Shown here: positions 44,621-54,916 of the stretch, piece by piece
How positions within the stretch are numbered: the stretch's first letter is position 1
How the letters are laid out: the number at the start of each line of letters is the position of its first letter
Source of the DNA: Glycine soja
Lineage: Eukaryota; Streptophyta; Magnoliopsida; Fabales; Fabaceae
Length of the DNA stretch: 64,000 bases
Direction: 5' to 3'
NCBI RefSeq assembly: GCF_004193775.1
Contig: NC_041011.1
Span: 15,780,201-15,844,200, forward strand
Notes under the pieces: model-generated
Databases searched by the model: none
What the model saw: the letters and a program-made list of their open reading frames with translations, nothing else
What the model was told of the DNA's origin: nothing
Program-made: the position numbers and the translations under genes

Positions 44621-46022
44621 TGTTAGTCGATGAATATGACTAACTTTTGTGTATAAAACCTATGTAAATTGTATCAAACTCCTCCAACTTATGGTTATTT
44701 TGTAGTGCTATAATTACTTTTTGTTAATGATAGGTAATAAATACTTAGTACTCCCATTTTCTATGTTTAATAATCATTTCCTCTCAATTTCAGGTTAATT
44801 AGGCAAGTTTGTGAATTGCTGATTTTCATCCGCTCGCTAAGCCAATTTGCTGGCTTAGTGAGCCATCTGCTGAGCGCAACACTCCTTTGGCTGAGTGCAA
44901 GGAAGAATCTGGAAGAAGGATGAGCTGTGCATGTTCGCTGAGTGAGGGCTCATCCCACTAAGCGCACCGCTTGAGTCCATCCGCTGAGTGAGAAGACGCG
45001 CGCTAAGCCGAAATTCACTAATGCGAGCTAAGCAAGCCAAAGTTGCACTAAGCGCACAAGCACAAACAAGGCCACCTATTTAAGCCTGAAATCAGAAATG
45101 GAGAGGGAGTTTGGGCAATTCTCGAAGCTTTTGCATGTTTAGAGATTTCTAGAAAGAGAAAGGTCCAAGTTCCAGAGAGTTTTGAGAGCTTTTGCGGTGA
45201 GAAGACTGGCAGAGAACTGAGCGAGAAGTGAAGGCCATCTTGAGAGCATGAGATGAGTCTGTGAGTGATTGTGAGGTTCTAGGGGTGGAGGAGACATCCC
45301 CACTACTTGTATTTCTTCAATCCTTTGTTTTTCTCTTCTCTTTGTTGTAAAGGAAGCTTCCCAGTTATGGAGAGCTAAATCCACTGTTGGTTCTTCCTTG
45401 TAGGTACTTAATGTAAATACTTATATATCTATTTAATGATGTTTTATGTGTTCTCTGTGCTACCAGTACGTCGTTTCAGTGTACTTTTGCCTTGATCACG
45501 TAGATGCATACTTTGTTAGGATCATTCAACAATGGAAACTGGTCTGATTCTTAGAACTTGATTGGACAGGGCTAGTTTATCGTATTATCATGAGGGATCG
45601 GGGCACGGTAACCTAGTTGTTTGTATGTTTGTCTTAATGCGATTTTGGTCGAGTTTAGTCCAACAAGAGGAATCTGAGGACAATGCTTGATTAGGATTAG
45701 GCAAGACTATCATGAGGAATCGGGGTTTAGCATTTCAGGGGACACCATAGAACACATGAGCATTGTTAAGTAGAGAATATCCTTATAACATCAGGCACCT
45801 AAGAGGAGACCAACGTGTTGTCTACTTGACTTTACACATCATTACTCATGTGATTTTCCTTTAAATAGTTAGTTTACATACCTGTTCATAGTCCACACAT
45901 ATCTTTTCAAACTAGACACCTATTCACTGAATATAGTTTTACCAAGTAACATAAGTTCCCCGAGAGTTCGATACTCGGTTCTTACCGTTTTATACTACTT
46001 GAGCGATCCGGTGCACTTGCCA
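44621..46022 (+). repeat. LTR of gypsy-like element F (direct copy 1)
   Basis: Starts TGTTAGTCGATGAATATGAC after the PPT, ends GTGCACTTGCCA. It contains a GCTAAGC-rich stretch (44830-45060), a TATTTAAGCC element (about 45077) that may be the TATA region, and text repeated at 47575-48795. Its start is repeated in inverse at 46933. As it follows a PPT it would be the 3' LTR of F. Confidence 0.75.
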
Positions 46023-46044
46023 GGTTCTTGTGGTATCTGGCAAG
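46016..46044. repeat. Short stem-loop at the junction of facing LTRs
   Basis: CTTGCCAG (46016-46023) and CTGGCAAG (46037-46044) form a perfect 8-bp inverted repeat around a 13-base loop exactly where the direct LTR ends and the inverted one begins. Confidence 0.7.
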
Positions 46045-46933
46045 CTATTTTGATAAATAGGCGTCTGGTATGAAAATATGACTATGGTTATGAACAGGTA
46101 TTTAAACTATCTAGGCAAAAAGAAAGAAAATCACGCAAGAGAAATACTGTGTAAAAATAAGTAGAGAATGCGTTGGTCTTCCTCATAGGTTTCTGATGCT
46201 AAAAAAGATGTTCTCTATCTAACAATGCTCATGCGTTCCTATGTTGTCTCCTGGACTGCTAGACCCCGATTCCTCATGATAGCCTAGCCTAGTCCTGATT
46301 AAGCCTCGTCCACAGATTCCTCTTGTAAGACTAAACTCAACCAAGACCGCATTAAGACACACATACACAACTAAGTTCTTGTACCCCAATTCCTCGTGAT
46401 AGCACAACAACTTAGTCCCGTACTATCAAGGACTTTAGAATCAGACCAGTTTCCACTGTTGAATGACCCTAACAAAGCATGCATCTACGTGATCAAGGTA
46501 AAAGCACAGTGGAATGAAAAGCATATAGCACAGAGAACACACAAAACATCTTCACACGCTTGTTTCGCTTAGCGGATGAGCAGAAGCGGTGCGCTTGATG
46601 ACCTGGAGTGGTGCACTTAGCGAACTTGAAAGCTCATCTTCTTCTTGATTCTTCCTCACGCTTAGCCACTAAAGGTTGTGCTTAGCAAATTCTCGCTAAG
46701 CCAGAAGCTTGGCTTAGTCAAAGAGTGAAAAACAGCACTTTGCCAAAGTTGCCTATTTAACCTGAAATTGAGAGAAATTGATTATTAATCGCACAAAACA
46801 AAAGTATAAATTATCTATTACCTATATTTAACAAAAAGTACTTATAATATTAGAAAACAACTATAAATTGGAGAAGTTTGATACAATATGCACAAGTTTT
46901 ATACACAAAAGTTAGTCGTATTCATCGACTAAC
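46024..46933 (-). repeat. Inverted LTR of the element F family, truncated
   Basis: On the minus strand starts TGTTAGTCGATGAATACGAC at 46933 and follows the direct LTR (same landmarks: atcatgaggaatcgggg, aacatgagcattgtta, tagacaacg-like text), but is shorter by a deletion in the GCTAAGC zone and lacks the last 70 or so bases. Clearly diverged from copy 1, so not a recent inversion of it. Confidence 0.72.
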
Positions 46934-47574
46934 ACAAGCCTCGCGCTAAGTGCATCTTTTCTCATGCGCTAAGCGGTGAGTCTCTAGTGCTTAGCGCTCA
47001 ACCCTTGCATCTCAAGCTGATTTGGTCCGCTAAGCTGGCCAAGGCTGAGCTAAGCCCATTTCAATTCGATCTGAATTCGGCTAAGCGATGGCCTGCTCGC
47101 AAAGCACATCGTATTCACTGGCTAAGCGTGAGAAGTCGCCGCTAAGCCCATTTTGATGCGGCCTAAATTGGGGTTCATTGAGCTAAGCGCTACTCATGCC
47201 AGCTAAGCCCAATTCCTTGCGGCCATAGCAGCGCTAAGCGGTCCATCATTTGCTAAGCGCAAGCCCCTCTGTATTCAAGATGCATTATATTAGCTAAGCC
47301 GGCCCAAAGCCAGGCTTAGCGAGAGTTGCAGGTTTTATGATCTGAAGAATTCGCCAAGCGCCCCTTTTGTGCGCTAAGCCCAGCTTTATAAAAAAAATTC
47401 ATATTTTGAATTTCAAACTTGGGCTAAGCGCGCAGTTCCGCTAAGCAAACCTCTTTGAGAAACCAAACGTCTCTCTGGCTCGCTTAGCGCTACGGTTTGC
47501 TAAGCGAGAGGGTCAAAAATTGCTTAAGTGAGAGGGTCGAAAATATCTTAAGTGAGTGTAACGTCTCTCTGGCT
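46934..47574 (+). repeat. Dense GCTAAGC/GCTTAGC array
   Basis: About 20 exact or near-exact GCTAAGC (or GCTTAGC) heptamers in 640 bases, mostly embedded in CGCTAAGC(G/C)C, at irregular spacing of roughly 20-40 bases. No coding potential. It may be the noncoding spacer of an Athila-like element, as in element A (14443-15740). Confidence 0.75.
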
Positions 47575-48795
47575 CGCTTTGGCAAGTTTATGAAGTGATG
47601 ATTTTTAGCTTCTCGCTAAGCCAATCTACCGACTTAGCGAGCCATCCGCTAAGCGCACCACTCTTGCGGCTAAGCGCGAGAAAGAATCTTGAAGAAGGAT
47701 GAGCTGGACACACACGCTAAGCGAGAGCTCATCCTGCTAAGTGCACCACTTGCATGCATCCGCTAAGCGAGAAGTCGGGCACTAAGCCGAAATTCACTTA
47801 CGCATGCTAAGCGAGCTGGAGTTGCGCAAAGCGTGCAAGGACTAACAAGGCCACCTATTTAAGCATGAAATCAGAAATGGAAGGGGAGTTTGGGCATTTC
47901 TCGAAGCTTTTGTATGTTTAGAGATTTCTAGAGAGAGAAAAGTCCAAGTTCCAGAGAGTTTTCAGAGCTTTTGTTGTGCGAAGACTGGCAGGGAACTGAG
48001 CTTGAAGAGGAACCTATCCTGAGAGCATGAGATGAGTCTGTGAGTGATTGTGAGGTTCTAGAGGTGAAGGAGACATCCCCACTACTTGTATTTCTTCAAT
48101 CCTTCATTTTTCTCTTCTCTTTGTTGTAAAGGAAGCTTCCTAGATATAGAGAGCTAAATCCTCTGTTGGTTCTTCCTTTTAGGTAATTGATGTAAATACC
48201 TGTATATATATTTAATGATGTTTTATGTGTTCTCTGTGCTATCAGTACGTCGTTTCAGTGTGCTTTTGCCTTGATCACGTAGATTCATGCTTTGTTATGA
48301 TCATTCAATAGTGGAAACTAGTCTGATTCTTAGAACTTGATAGGACAGGGCTAGTTTATCGTATTATCATGAGGGATCGGGGTACGGTAACCTAGTTGTT
48401 TGTATGTTTGTCTTAATGTGGTTCTGGTCAAGTTTAGTCCAACAAGAGGAATCTGAGGACGATGCTTGATCAGGATTAGGCTAGACTATCACGAGGGATT
48501 AGGGTTTAGCATTTCAGGAGACACTATAGAACACATGATCATTGTTAAGTAGAGAATATCATCAAGCACCTAATAGGAAGACCAACACGTTGTCTACTTA
48601 TCTTTACACATCATTACTCACGTGATTTTCCTTTTTAATAGTTAGTTTACATACTTGTTCATAGTCCACACATATCTTTTCATACTAGACACTTATTCAC
48701 TGAATATAGCTTTACCAAGTAACACAAGTTCCCCGAGAGTTCGATACTTAGTTCTTACCGTTTTATACTACTTTCGTGATCTGGTGCACTTTCCG
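47575..48795 (+). repeat. LTR of element F family (direct copy 2, 5' truncated)
   Basis: From 'ggcaagtttatgaagtgatg' onward it repeats 44803-46022 closely, including 'ggccacctatttaag', 'ctagttgtttgtatgtttgtc' and 'gttcgatactt/cgg'. The first 180 or so bases of the LTR are missing. It ends near GTGCACTTTCCGAG; no PBS follows. Confidence 0.72.
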
Positions 48796-49168
48796 AGCTC
48801 GACCAAACTACTATTGGCACCTACTCATTTTGCTCTTGACCCCTACCATGTGGTGAAATACCCTTTTTGTCCCCCATTTCAAAAAATCCACCCTTCCTTT
48901 TCCTTGCCTCCTTCAGCACTCCTCTATTTCCCTCTTCACTTTCTCTTTTCCTATTCTTTCTTCCCCAACACTAACCTTTCTCTTTCCTCCTCCCCAATCC
49001 AATCCATTCTGTTTCCAACGCACCCCTTCTAAATCTTTGCTCCCCCCTACATTACCCAAAGGTAAGGATCTTTTCTTTATGGGTTATAACATGCAATGGA
49101 ATTGTGATTCTATAGAAGAGAAACCTACAACAGAATCATGAAGACCACAACAGAATCACAGCTCTGTT
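48796..49168 (+). other. CT-rich leader-like DNA before the mobile-domain pseudogene
   Basis: Pyrimidine-rich, no convincing gene. The frame at 48655-49032 spans the LTR end and is fortuitous. Confidence 0.4.
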
Positions 49169-50860
49169 ATGTGCCTAGTTGATTTACCACTGCTTCGATC
49201 TTATAGGGAACACTGTGTTGGTCATGTATGGATCCATCAGGCACGGTCAAAGTTGAAGGTTGTCAGCCATGGTGCCCAGGTCCTACCACTCCCAACTGCA
49301 CCAACAATGAGGGCTTACATGCTACAATTGGTGGTTAGTAGGCCTAATCACGGTGTGGTACCCTGCTGCAAATAGTGGCTTCATGAATGCCCTTATGGAG
49401 AGGTGGCACCAGGAAACATCGTCCTTCCACCTCCTTATTAGAGAGATGAAATGACCATCACTCTAGATGATGTGTCTTGTCTCTTGCATCTGCCTGTGAC
49501 AGGAAAACACATTGATCATGTTCCCTCCATCTTTGATAGAGATGCAGTGAAGATTCTACTAATGACTCACCTTGGCATATTGACAGAGGAAGAGGCTATG
49601 ACGGTGACAAACGCAGCTGCTAGGGTGAGGTTGACATGGCTAGTAGAGCTATATCACCGATACATTGAGTCAGGCTCGTGTGTTGGCTACCACAGTTTAT
49701 CTTTTGCACTTGGTTGACAATACAATATTTGCCAACAAGTCCTTGACTCACATCCATGTCACTTACCTTTTCTACCTCAGCAACCTGGATGTTTGCCATG
49801 AGTACACATGGGGAGTCACTGCATTAGCGTACCTATACGATCATCTCTCTTATGCAAGCCAGTACACCAACAATCAAGTTGGAAGGTATATGACATTACT
49901 CATTGAAAGTAAATTATTTTAGTATTGTGAATATTTTTATTATTATTTTCTTTATTACTATAATTATTATTTTTTTGTTAATATTTTTTACAGTCATGGG
50001 TTATGAGCATCTGCCTAGTGTTGGCTATTCAGAACATGGGACCGGTGCTCTAGATGATCCAATAGCCAATAGATGGAAGCCAACCAAAGGTTTCAGGTTC
50101 ACTCATCTAATAAGGGAGAAGCTAGATAAGTTGAAGATGGATGTTGTCATCTAGTATCCTTATAAGGACCACATGGATGTAAGGCCTTTTGAACAGAAGG
50201 CCTTTTTTTTTCTAGCTTCATCAAATGCGGGACTAATGTGTGGCCTTATCTTCTAGAGAAGGTTGTAGAGGTAGTTTGGCCATGTATAGATGATTCCACA
50301 CCATCCTCATCCCCATCCTACGTATCAGTTTTGTGATATGATGTGTGCAGAGTGACAACAGCATGTCATTCCACTAGGAAATGTTGTGCCACCTAGGAAT
50401 CATTGGGCTTGCACCCCTAACTATCTACCTTGGTTTTACAAGGTTTCCCATACTTATGTCATTTCGCCAACGAAGGGACGACCACCACGTCCTCCTATAT
50501 GTTTACCACCCATCCCAATACAGTTACTGCCTAGGTAGCCACTAGCAGACTATGTACCAAGTTGAGACTACTCTTTCCAGGTAAATCAAATTTGATTTTG
50601 TTAATTTGTTTCCCTAAATTGTCACTTAAAAATAGTTACGAAGTGAACTTGTTCTTGCATGATTGATTCCATATGGCATTAGACGCAATGTAGAGCTTGT
50701 GGGACCTCCGAGTTATGCTAGAGGGCACAAGTCATGATCAAACCATACAATAAGCTCTGCAATTATTACAGGAGGGCTTCGAAGCTATGTGCAACTTAGA
50801 GAGGCAAAGGAAGAGCCTTGTAAAGGGTGGCAAGAAGGGTGACAGAGGTGGATGATTTTT
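49169..50860 (+). pseudogene. Plant mobile domain (MAIN-like) gene, decayed
   Basis: Successive blocks fit the plant mobile domain: RAYMLQLVVSRPNHGVVPCC (about 49305), LHECPYGEVAPGNIVLPPPY, EMTITLDDVSCLLHLPVTGK (49448-49510), VRLTWLVELYHRYIE (49625), then after a frame change NLDVCHEYTWGVTALAYLYD (about 49780). An intron-like stretch (49885-49990) precedes YEHLPSVGYSEHGTGALDDP and ANRWKPTKGFRFTHLIREKL (50000-50150). The tail QEGFEAMCNLERQRKSLVKG is at about 50770-50850. Stops occur at 49373-49375, 49715 and 50152. These genes derive from transposons; related intact ones (MAIN, MAIL1) are nuclear proteins. This copy is dead. Confidence 0.65.
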
Positions 50861-51189
50861 GGTGTTATTATCATTATTAGTGTGCACAACTTTTTTTGTT
50901 TTGACATATTTTTTTTAGTTTATATTGTGGTTGATTTACTTATTTTTTGTGTTCTTCAACTATTTAAACAACACACGCCTAGTAGTAACAACAATGGCCT
51001 TTTCAATTGATTCATAAAACATACATTAAAGACTAAAAAAGTACAAATAATATAGATTTTTCTTAAAAAAACAAACTACATACAATTTTGATAAAGTAAA
51101 AACATGAGTACACAAATCTATCATGCATCAAAACAATAATCTCATCAACAGATCTTGGTTTCCTTGGTTTACGCATCACGAAAAAGATT
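50861..51189. other. AT-rich DNA, nothing recognised
   Basis: No reading frame or repeat of note between the two transposon pieces. Confidence 0.45.
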
Positions 51190-51550
51190 TCATCTGAAGA
51201 TCAACCAAAAATTGCATTCACTCAATCGGACCTTGGCTACTAATTCCAAAAAGATGAAAACTTTTTTCCCACATTGATCATCATCATGTTTAAGCTCCAT
51301 ACACCCATATTCAACACAATCATCACCTACATAAACTGGTTTACGGTAAAAAAGATCAAGTAAAATTTTGTAACCTCCGATGGCATCCATGATTGTTTTC
51401 CTTAAGGCATCAAGCAACATGTCCTCACTTATTGTGATGACTTAAAGAGTAGTAGGACATTCAAACAATATCATTTTAGTTGATGAAATAATATCACCAT
51501 CGCAATACATAACAACATATACACTCTCTATGTTTTAAGCAATATGGTGA
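51190..51550 (-). pseudogene. Mutator-like (MULE) transposase N-terminal fragment, minus strand
   Basis: The minus-strand reading includes SVYVVMYCDGDIISSTKMIL, then MLLDALRKTIMDAIGGYKIL and RKPVYVGDDCVEYGCMELKH, a pattern of the MuDR N-terminal domain in legume MULEs. One stop lies near 51440 and the frame ends at 51190. The catalytic DDE and SWIM zinc-finger parts are absent. The adjoining mobile-domain pseudogene is on the other strand, so whether both come from one element is open. Confidence 0.55.
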
Positions 51551-52058
51551 ATATCAAGCAAATGTTGAGTTGCATCAAACCTCTACTATTATTTATATTA
51601 TATGACATATTGTTCTATCGTGGCCCATATCAAACCAACAATTGATATCACACCAACAAGAAAAATGATTGAGATTGCATCTATATTTAATACGGTTGGT
51701 ATGCATATTAGAAAAAAATGAGTGTTAGTAAATACATCTCGAGAAAATGTGGTGTTCAATCAATACGTCTAAAAAAGCAGTCTCAATCAATAAATGGTCA
51801 ATAGATGTAGTGTTGTCGTGTTCAATCAATTAAAAACACATTTAAAAGAGACAATGTGTTTTTTTATTTTTTTTTCACTTTTCAAAAAAACACCACAGCG
51901 AAATCAAGATTTCGTATTTGATCTTTTTTATCACAATGGAATCAAGATTCCGTTTTTGAAATGGAAAAGTCACACAACAGAATCCTGATTCCGTAGTAAT
52001 GTGTGGATCATGCATTGTTTTGATGATGTTGAAAAGAAATCACTTGATTGTCATCGTC
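51551..52058. other. AT-rich DNA, nothing coding recognised
   Basis: Contains two related phrases, 'gaaatcaagatttcgt' (about 51900) and 'ggaatcaagattccgt' (about 51938), each a small inverted repeat. The end (about 51990-52058) may be the 3' tail of a copia element leading to the PPT. Confidence 0.4.
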
Positions 52059-52072
52059 AAAAAGGGAGAGAA
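52059..52072 (+). other. Polypurine tract of a sirevirus-like element
   Basis: AAAAAGGGAGAGAA directly before the LTR start TGTGAATGTATG. Confidence 0.55.
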
Positions 52073-52709
52073 TGTGAATGTATGAATACATGAATTTTGA
52101 TGATGCCAAAGAAGAATCAAACAAGGCCGCTTCAAAGGATAAGCATTTGCTTCAAGATTAATTCAAGATTGCTTCAACAAACAAAGCCTTGTTTCAAGAT
52201 TCACTAAAGATCAAGCCTTGCCTCAAAACAAAGGGTTTCAAAGTCATGCATGGCTCTGGTAATTGATTACCAGGAAGTGTAATCAATTAGCAGAAGGGAA
52301 GAATGAAAAAGAGTTGTTGAAAAGGGTTTTGAATTTGAATTTTGAACATGTAATCGATTACCATATGTTTGTAATCAATTACCAACAACAGAACTTTGGA
52401 AATTTAAGTTCAAAAGTCATAACCCTTCAAAATATAACCATGTAATCGATTACCAAAAACCTGTAATCAATTACCAGTGAGAAAACTTCAAAAAAGCTAT
52501 TTGAAAAGAGACATCTCTTCAAACCATTTTGAAAAGGCACGAAGGGCCTATATATAGGTGTGTGTCTGACTTCAAAAAGCAATGAGAAAGATATTCCAAG
52601 AGAACTTCATTGCCAAATGCTCTCTCAAAAGAAACTCTTGGGCAAACACTTGCAAACTCTTGAGAACTTCATTGCCAAATCTTGATACTTCATTGCCAAA
52701 TGCTCTCTC
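52073..52709 (+). repeat. Partial sirevirus-like (Ty1/copia) LTR with paired TAATCGATTA motifs
   Basis: Begins TGTGAATGTATGAATACATG and 'gatgatgccaaagaagaatc', close to remembered soybean SIRE1-type LTRs. Three pairs of TAAT(C/T)(G/A)ATTA palindromes lie at 52260/52280, 52351/52372 and 52443/52464. TATA region 'ctatatataggtg' at about 52549. The LTR is cut at about 52710 where the inverted repeat begins. Confidence 0.6.
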
Positions 52710-52953
52710 AAAATAATGTTAGCTTTAGTCATATTTTTAGGTTTGGTATTGGTATAAAGTATTCATCTACTTTGCCCATGATTAATCTTCCAAATGTTAG
52801 CTTTAGTGAAAGAATGTGGTTAAAACTTAAAAAAGGAAAGATCTCACTAAAGGTGAGTATCAAGATTTCTTAGAAGATTAATCATGGGCAAAGTAGATGA
52901 ATACTTTATACCAATACCAAACCTAAAAATATGACTAAAGCTAACATTATTTT
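52710..52953. repeat. Perfect 81-bp inverted repeat with 82-bp spacer
   Basis: Left arm 52710-52790 and right arm 52873-52953 are exact reverse complements over 81 bases (start AAAATAATGTTAGC, end AATCTTC). The spacer (52791-52872) repeats 'aatgttagctttag' once more and carries AAAG|GTGAGT, a good splice-donor context, at about 52850. The arm plus spacer reads on the plus strand as an open frame (FGIGIKYSSTLPMINLPNVS), family not recognised. Transcription would give a long hairpin RNA. Confidence 0.9.
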
Positions 52954-53181
52954 TTTGGTATTTTCTCATTTTTATTCATTATAATTGATGAATTTTAGTA
53001 TAAAACTAATTACTATAAATATCTTTATACTTTTTATTATAAAAACTAATTATTTTAGACAATCTTAACAAATTAAAACCAAATTTACCTAGTATATTTA
53101 ACTATAAAAATTATTTTATATAAACAAATTTAAAATTAAATATTTTTTAAAAGTCAATAAACTTATTATATATGATGTGTT
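52954..53181. other. AT-rich host DNA left of the solo LTR
   Basis: No gene. Its last bases (tatatgatgtgtt) match the host sequence right of the LTR and at 55135-55146 (tatatgatgcgtt). Confidence 0.5.
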
Positions 53182-53504
53182 TGTTGGATCGAGTGGCCTC
53201 AGAATAATTAAGAAGGGGTGTTGAATTAATTATTCCTAAACCTTTACTAATTAAAAATTTACTCTTCTAAGGCTTTTACTTATGTTGTTATGAGAATAAG
53301 GAGTAGAAGAGAAACTTAACCAAAAGTAAAAGCGGAAATTAAAATGCACAGTGGAAAGTAAAAGAGTAGGGAAGAAGGAGACAAACACACAAGAGTTTTT
53401 ATATTGGTTCGGCAACAACCCGTGCCTACATCCAATCCCCAAGCGACCTGCGGTCCTTGAGATTTTTTTCAACCTTGTAAAAATCCTTTTACTAGCAAAG
53501 ATCC

Positions 53505-53629
53505 ACAAGGGATGTACCCTCCCTTGTTCTCTTTGAACCTAGTGAATGTACCCTCCACTAGAACTGATCCACAAGAGATGTACCCTCTCTTGTTCTCAGT
53601 CAAACCCAAGTAGATGTACCCTCTACTTG
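53505..53629. repeat. Array of hairpins with a constant TGTACCC loop
   Basis: Four 23-base hairpins: 53505-53527 (stem ACAAGGGA), 53539-53561 (stem CTAGTG plus one mismatch), 53571-53593 (stem ACAAGAGA), 53607-53629 (stem CAAGTAGA). The loop TGTACCC is constant while the stems differ yet stay complementary. A fifth, imperfect one follows at about 53633-53660. Confidence 0.85.
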
Positions 53630-53664
53630 TACCACAAAAGATGTACCCTCCAATGTGTTAAGAC

Positions 53665-53945
53665 AAAGATCTCAGGCGGTTAAACTTTTGATACTTTGTG
53701 AATGGGGATACAAAAGAATTCTCAGGCGGTTAGTTCTTTGAATATTTTTGTATAAGGGAAAGGGAAGAATCAAAAGAATTCTCAGACTATGTCGTTTTGA
53801 ATTCTTTGACAAGGGAGAAGGGAGACACAAAAGAATTCAGGCGGTTAGTCTTTCGTTCTTTTGGAAAAGGGAGAAGAGAGACACAAAAAGAATTCAGGCA
53901 GTTAGTCCATGGTGAATTCTCTTTGGCAAAGGGAGAAGGGAATGA
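53665..53945. repeat. Array of AAGAATTCTCAGGCGGTTAG-type repeats
   Basis: Five units share (A)AAGA(T/A)(T/C)TCAGGCGGTTAG in varied form (about 53667, 53715, 53776, 53830, 53889). Most are flanked by arms that can pair, e.g. ACAAAG..CTTTGT and CAAAAGAA..TTCTTTTG, and by 'gggagaaggg'. Confidence 0.7.
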
Positions 53946-54272
53946 AAAAGATGAATAGCACAAGTTTTCAAGTTTTTAGAAAAACCAGAAAACTTTGCAA
54001 AGCTTTTGGCAAAAGGAAGAAGAAGAAGAAGTTCAAAGAGACTCAGAAATCAATGTGGAAAACTTGCTTGTGTAAAGAATGAATTGGAAAAGATTGATTG
54101 ATAGAATGAATGATAATGCAAAACAAAGCCTTGCTTTTATAGACTCTTCATGTTAGGTCAAGAAGACCATTTAGAAGAGTTATAACTTTTAGAAAAACTT
54201 AAAACCAATTTGAAAAAGTCAAAAATCATTTGAAGAGTTACATCTTTTGATTTATTTAGAAACAGTCACTGG

Positions 54273-54507
54273 TAATCGATTACCAAATCAGTGTAATCAA
54301 TTACACAAAGCTTTTATGTGAAAGGATGTGACTCTTCACATTTGAATTTGAATTTCAACGTTCAAAGGCACTGGTAACCGATTACCAAAACATTGTAATC
54401 GATTACAGCTTTTTGAAAATAATTGGAACGTTGTAAATTCAATTTGAAAACTTTTTCAAAACAATTTTGCTACTGGTAATCGATTACAGAAATATGGTAA
54501 TCGATTA
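54273..54507. repeat. Three pairs of TAATCGATTA palindromes
   Basis: Core pairs at 54273/54294, 54375/54396 and 54477/54498. Spacing within each pair is 21 bases and pairs repeat every 102 bases. Confidence 0.9.
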
Positions 54508-54916
54508 CCAGAGAGTAAAAACTCTTTGGTAAACATGTTTTGAGAGAAATCATGTGTTATTCAGTTTTTGAGAAAAACTTTTTATACTTATCTTGATTAA
54601 GCCTTCTCTTGATTCTTGAATCTTGAGTCTTGAATCTTGATTTTGATTCTTGAGATCTTGAACCTTGAATCTTGATTCTTGACTCTAAACTTTCTTCTTG
54701 AGTCTTGAATTCTTCTTGATTCTTATCTTGAACTCTTGAATTGTTCTTGATTCACTTGAGTTGTTCTTTGATTGATCTTTGATTCACTTGAGTTGTTCTT
54801 TGATTGATCTTTGAGCTTTTTGTCATTACCTTTGTCATCATCTTTTGTTATCATCATTGTTACCATCAAAACACCTTTGAATCACCTTTGATTCACCATG
54901 AAGCTTTGCTTCTACA

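Larger units (their letters stand above)
53182..54916 (-). mobile_element. Solo LTR of a sirevirus-like element, minus strand
   Basis: On the minus strand starts TGTAGAAGCAAAGCTTCATG (54916) and ends ACTCGATCCAACA (53182). Flanking five bases are GTGTT (53177-53181) and GCGTT (54917-54921), a 4/5 target duplication. No internal region is present, so this is a solo LTR left by LTR-LTR recombination. It contains TAATCGATTA pairs, two hairpin arrays and 'ttcttgaatcttgattcttg' low-complexity runs (54600-54800). Confidence 0.78.

Noticed and set aside
48655..49032. 125-codon plus-strand frame
   Set aside because: Crosses the end of an LTR into CT-rich DNA and has low-complexity Ser/Pro/Phe composition; no family.
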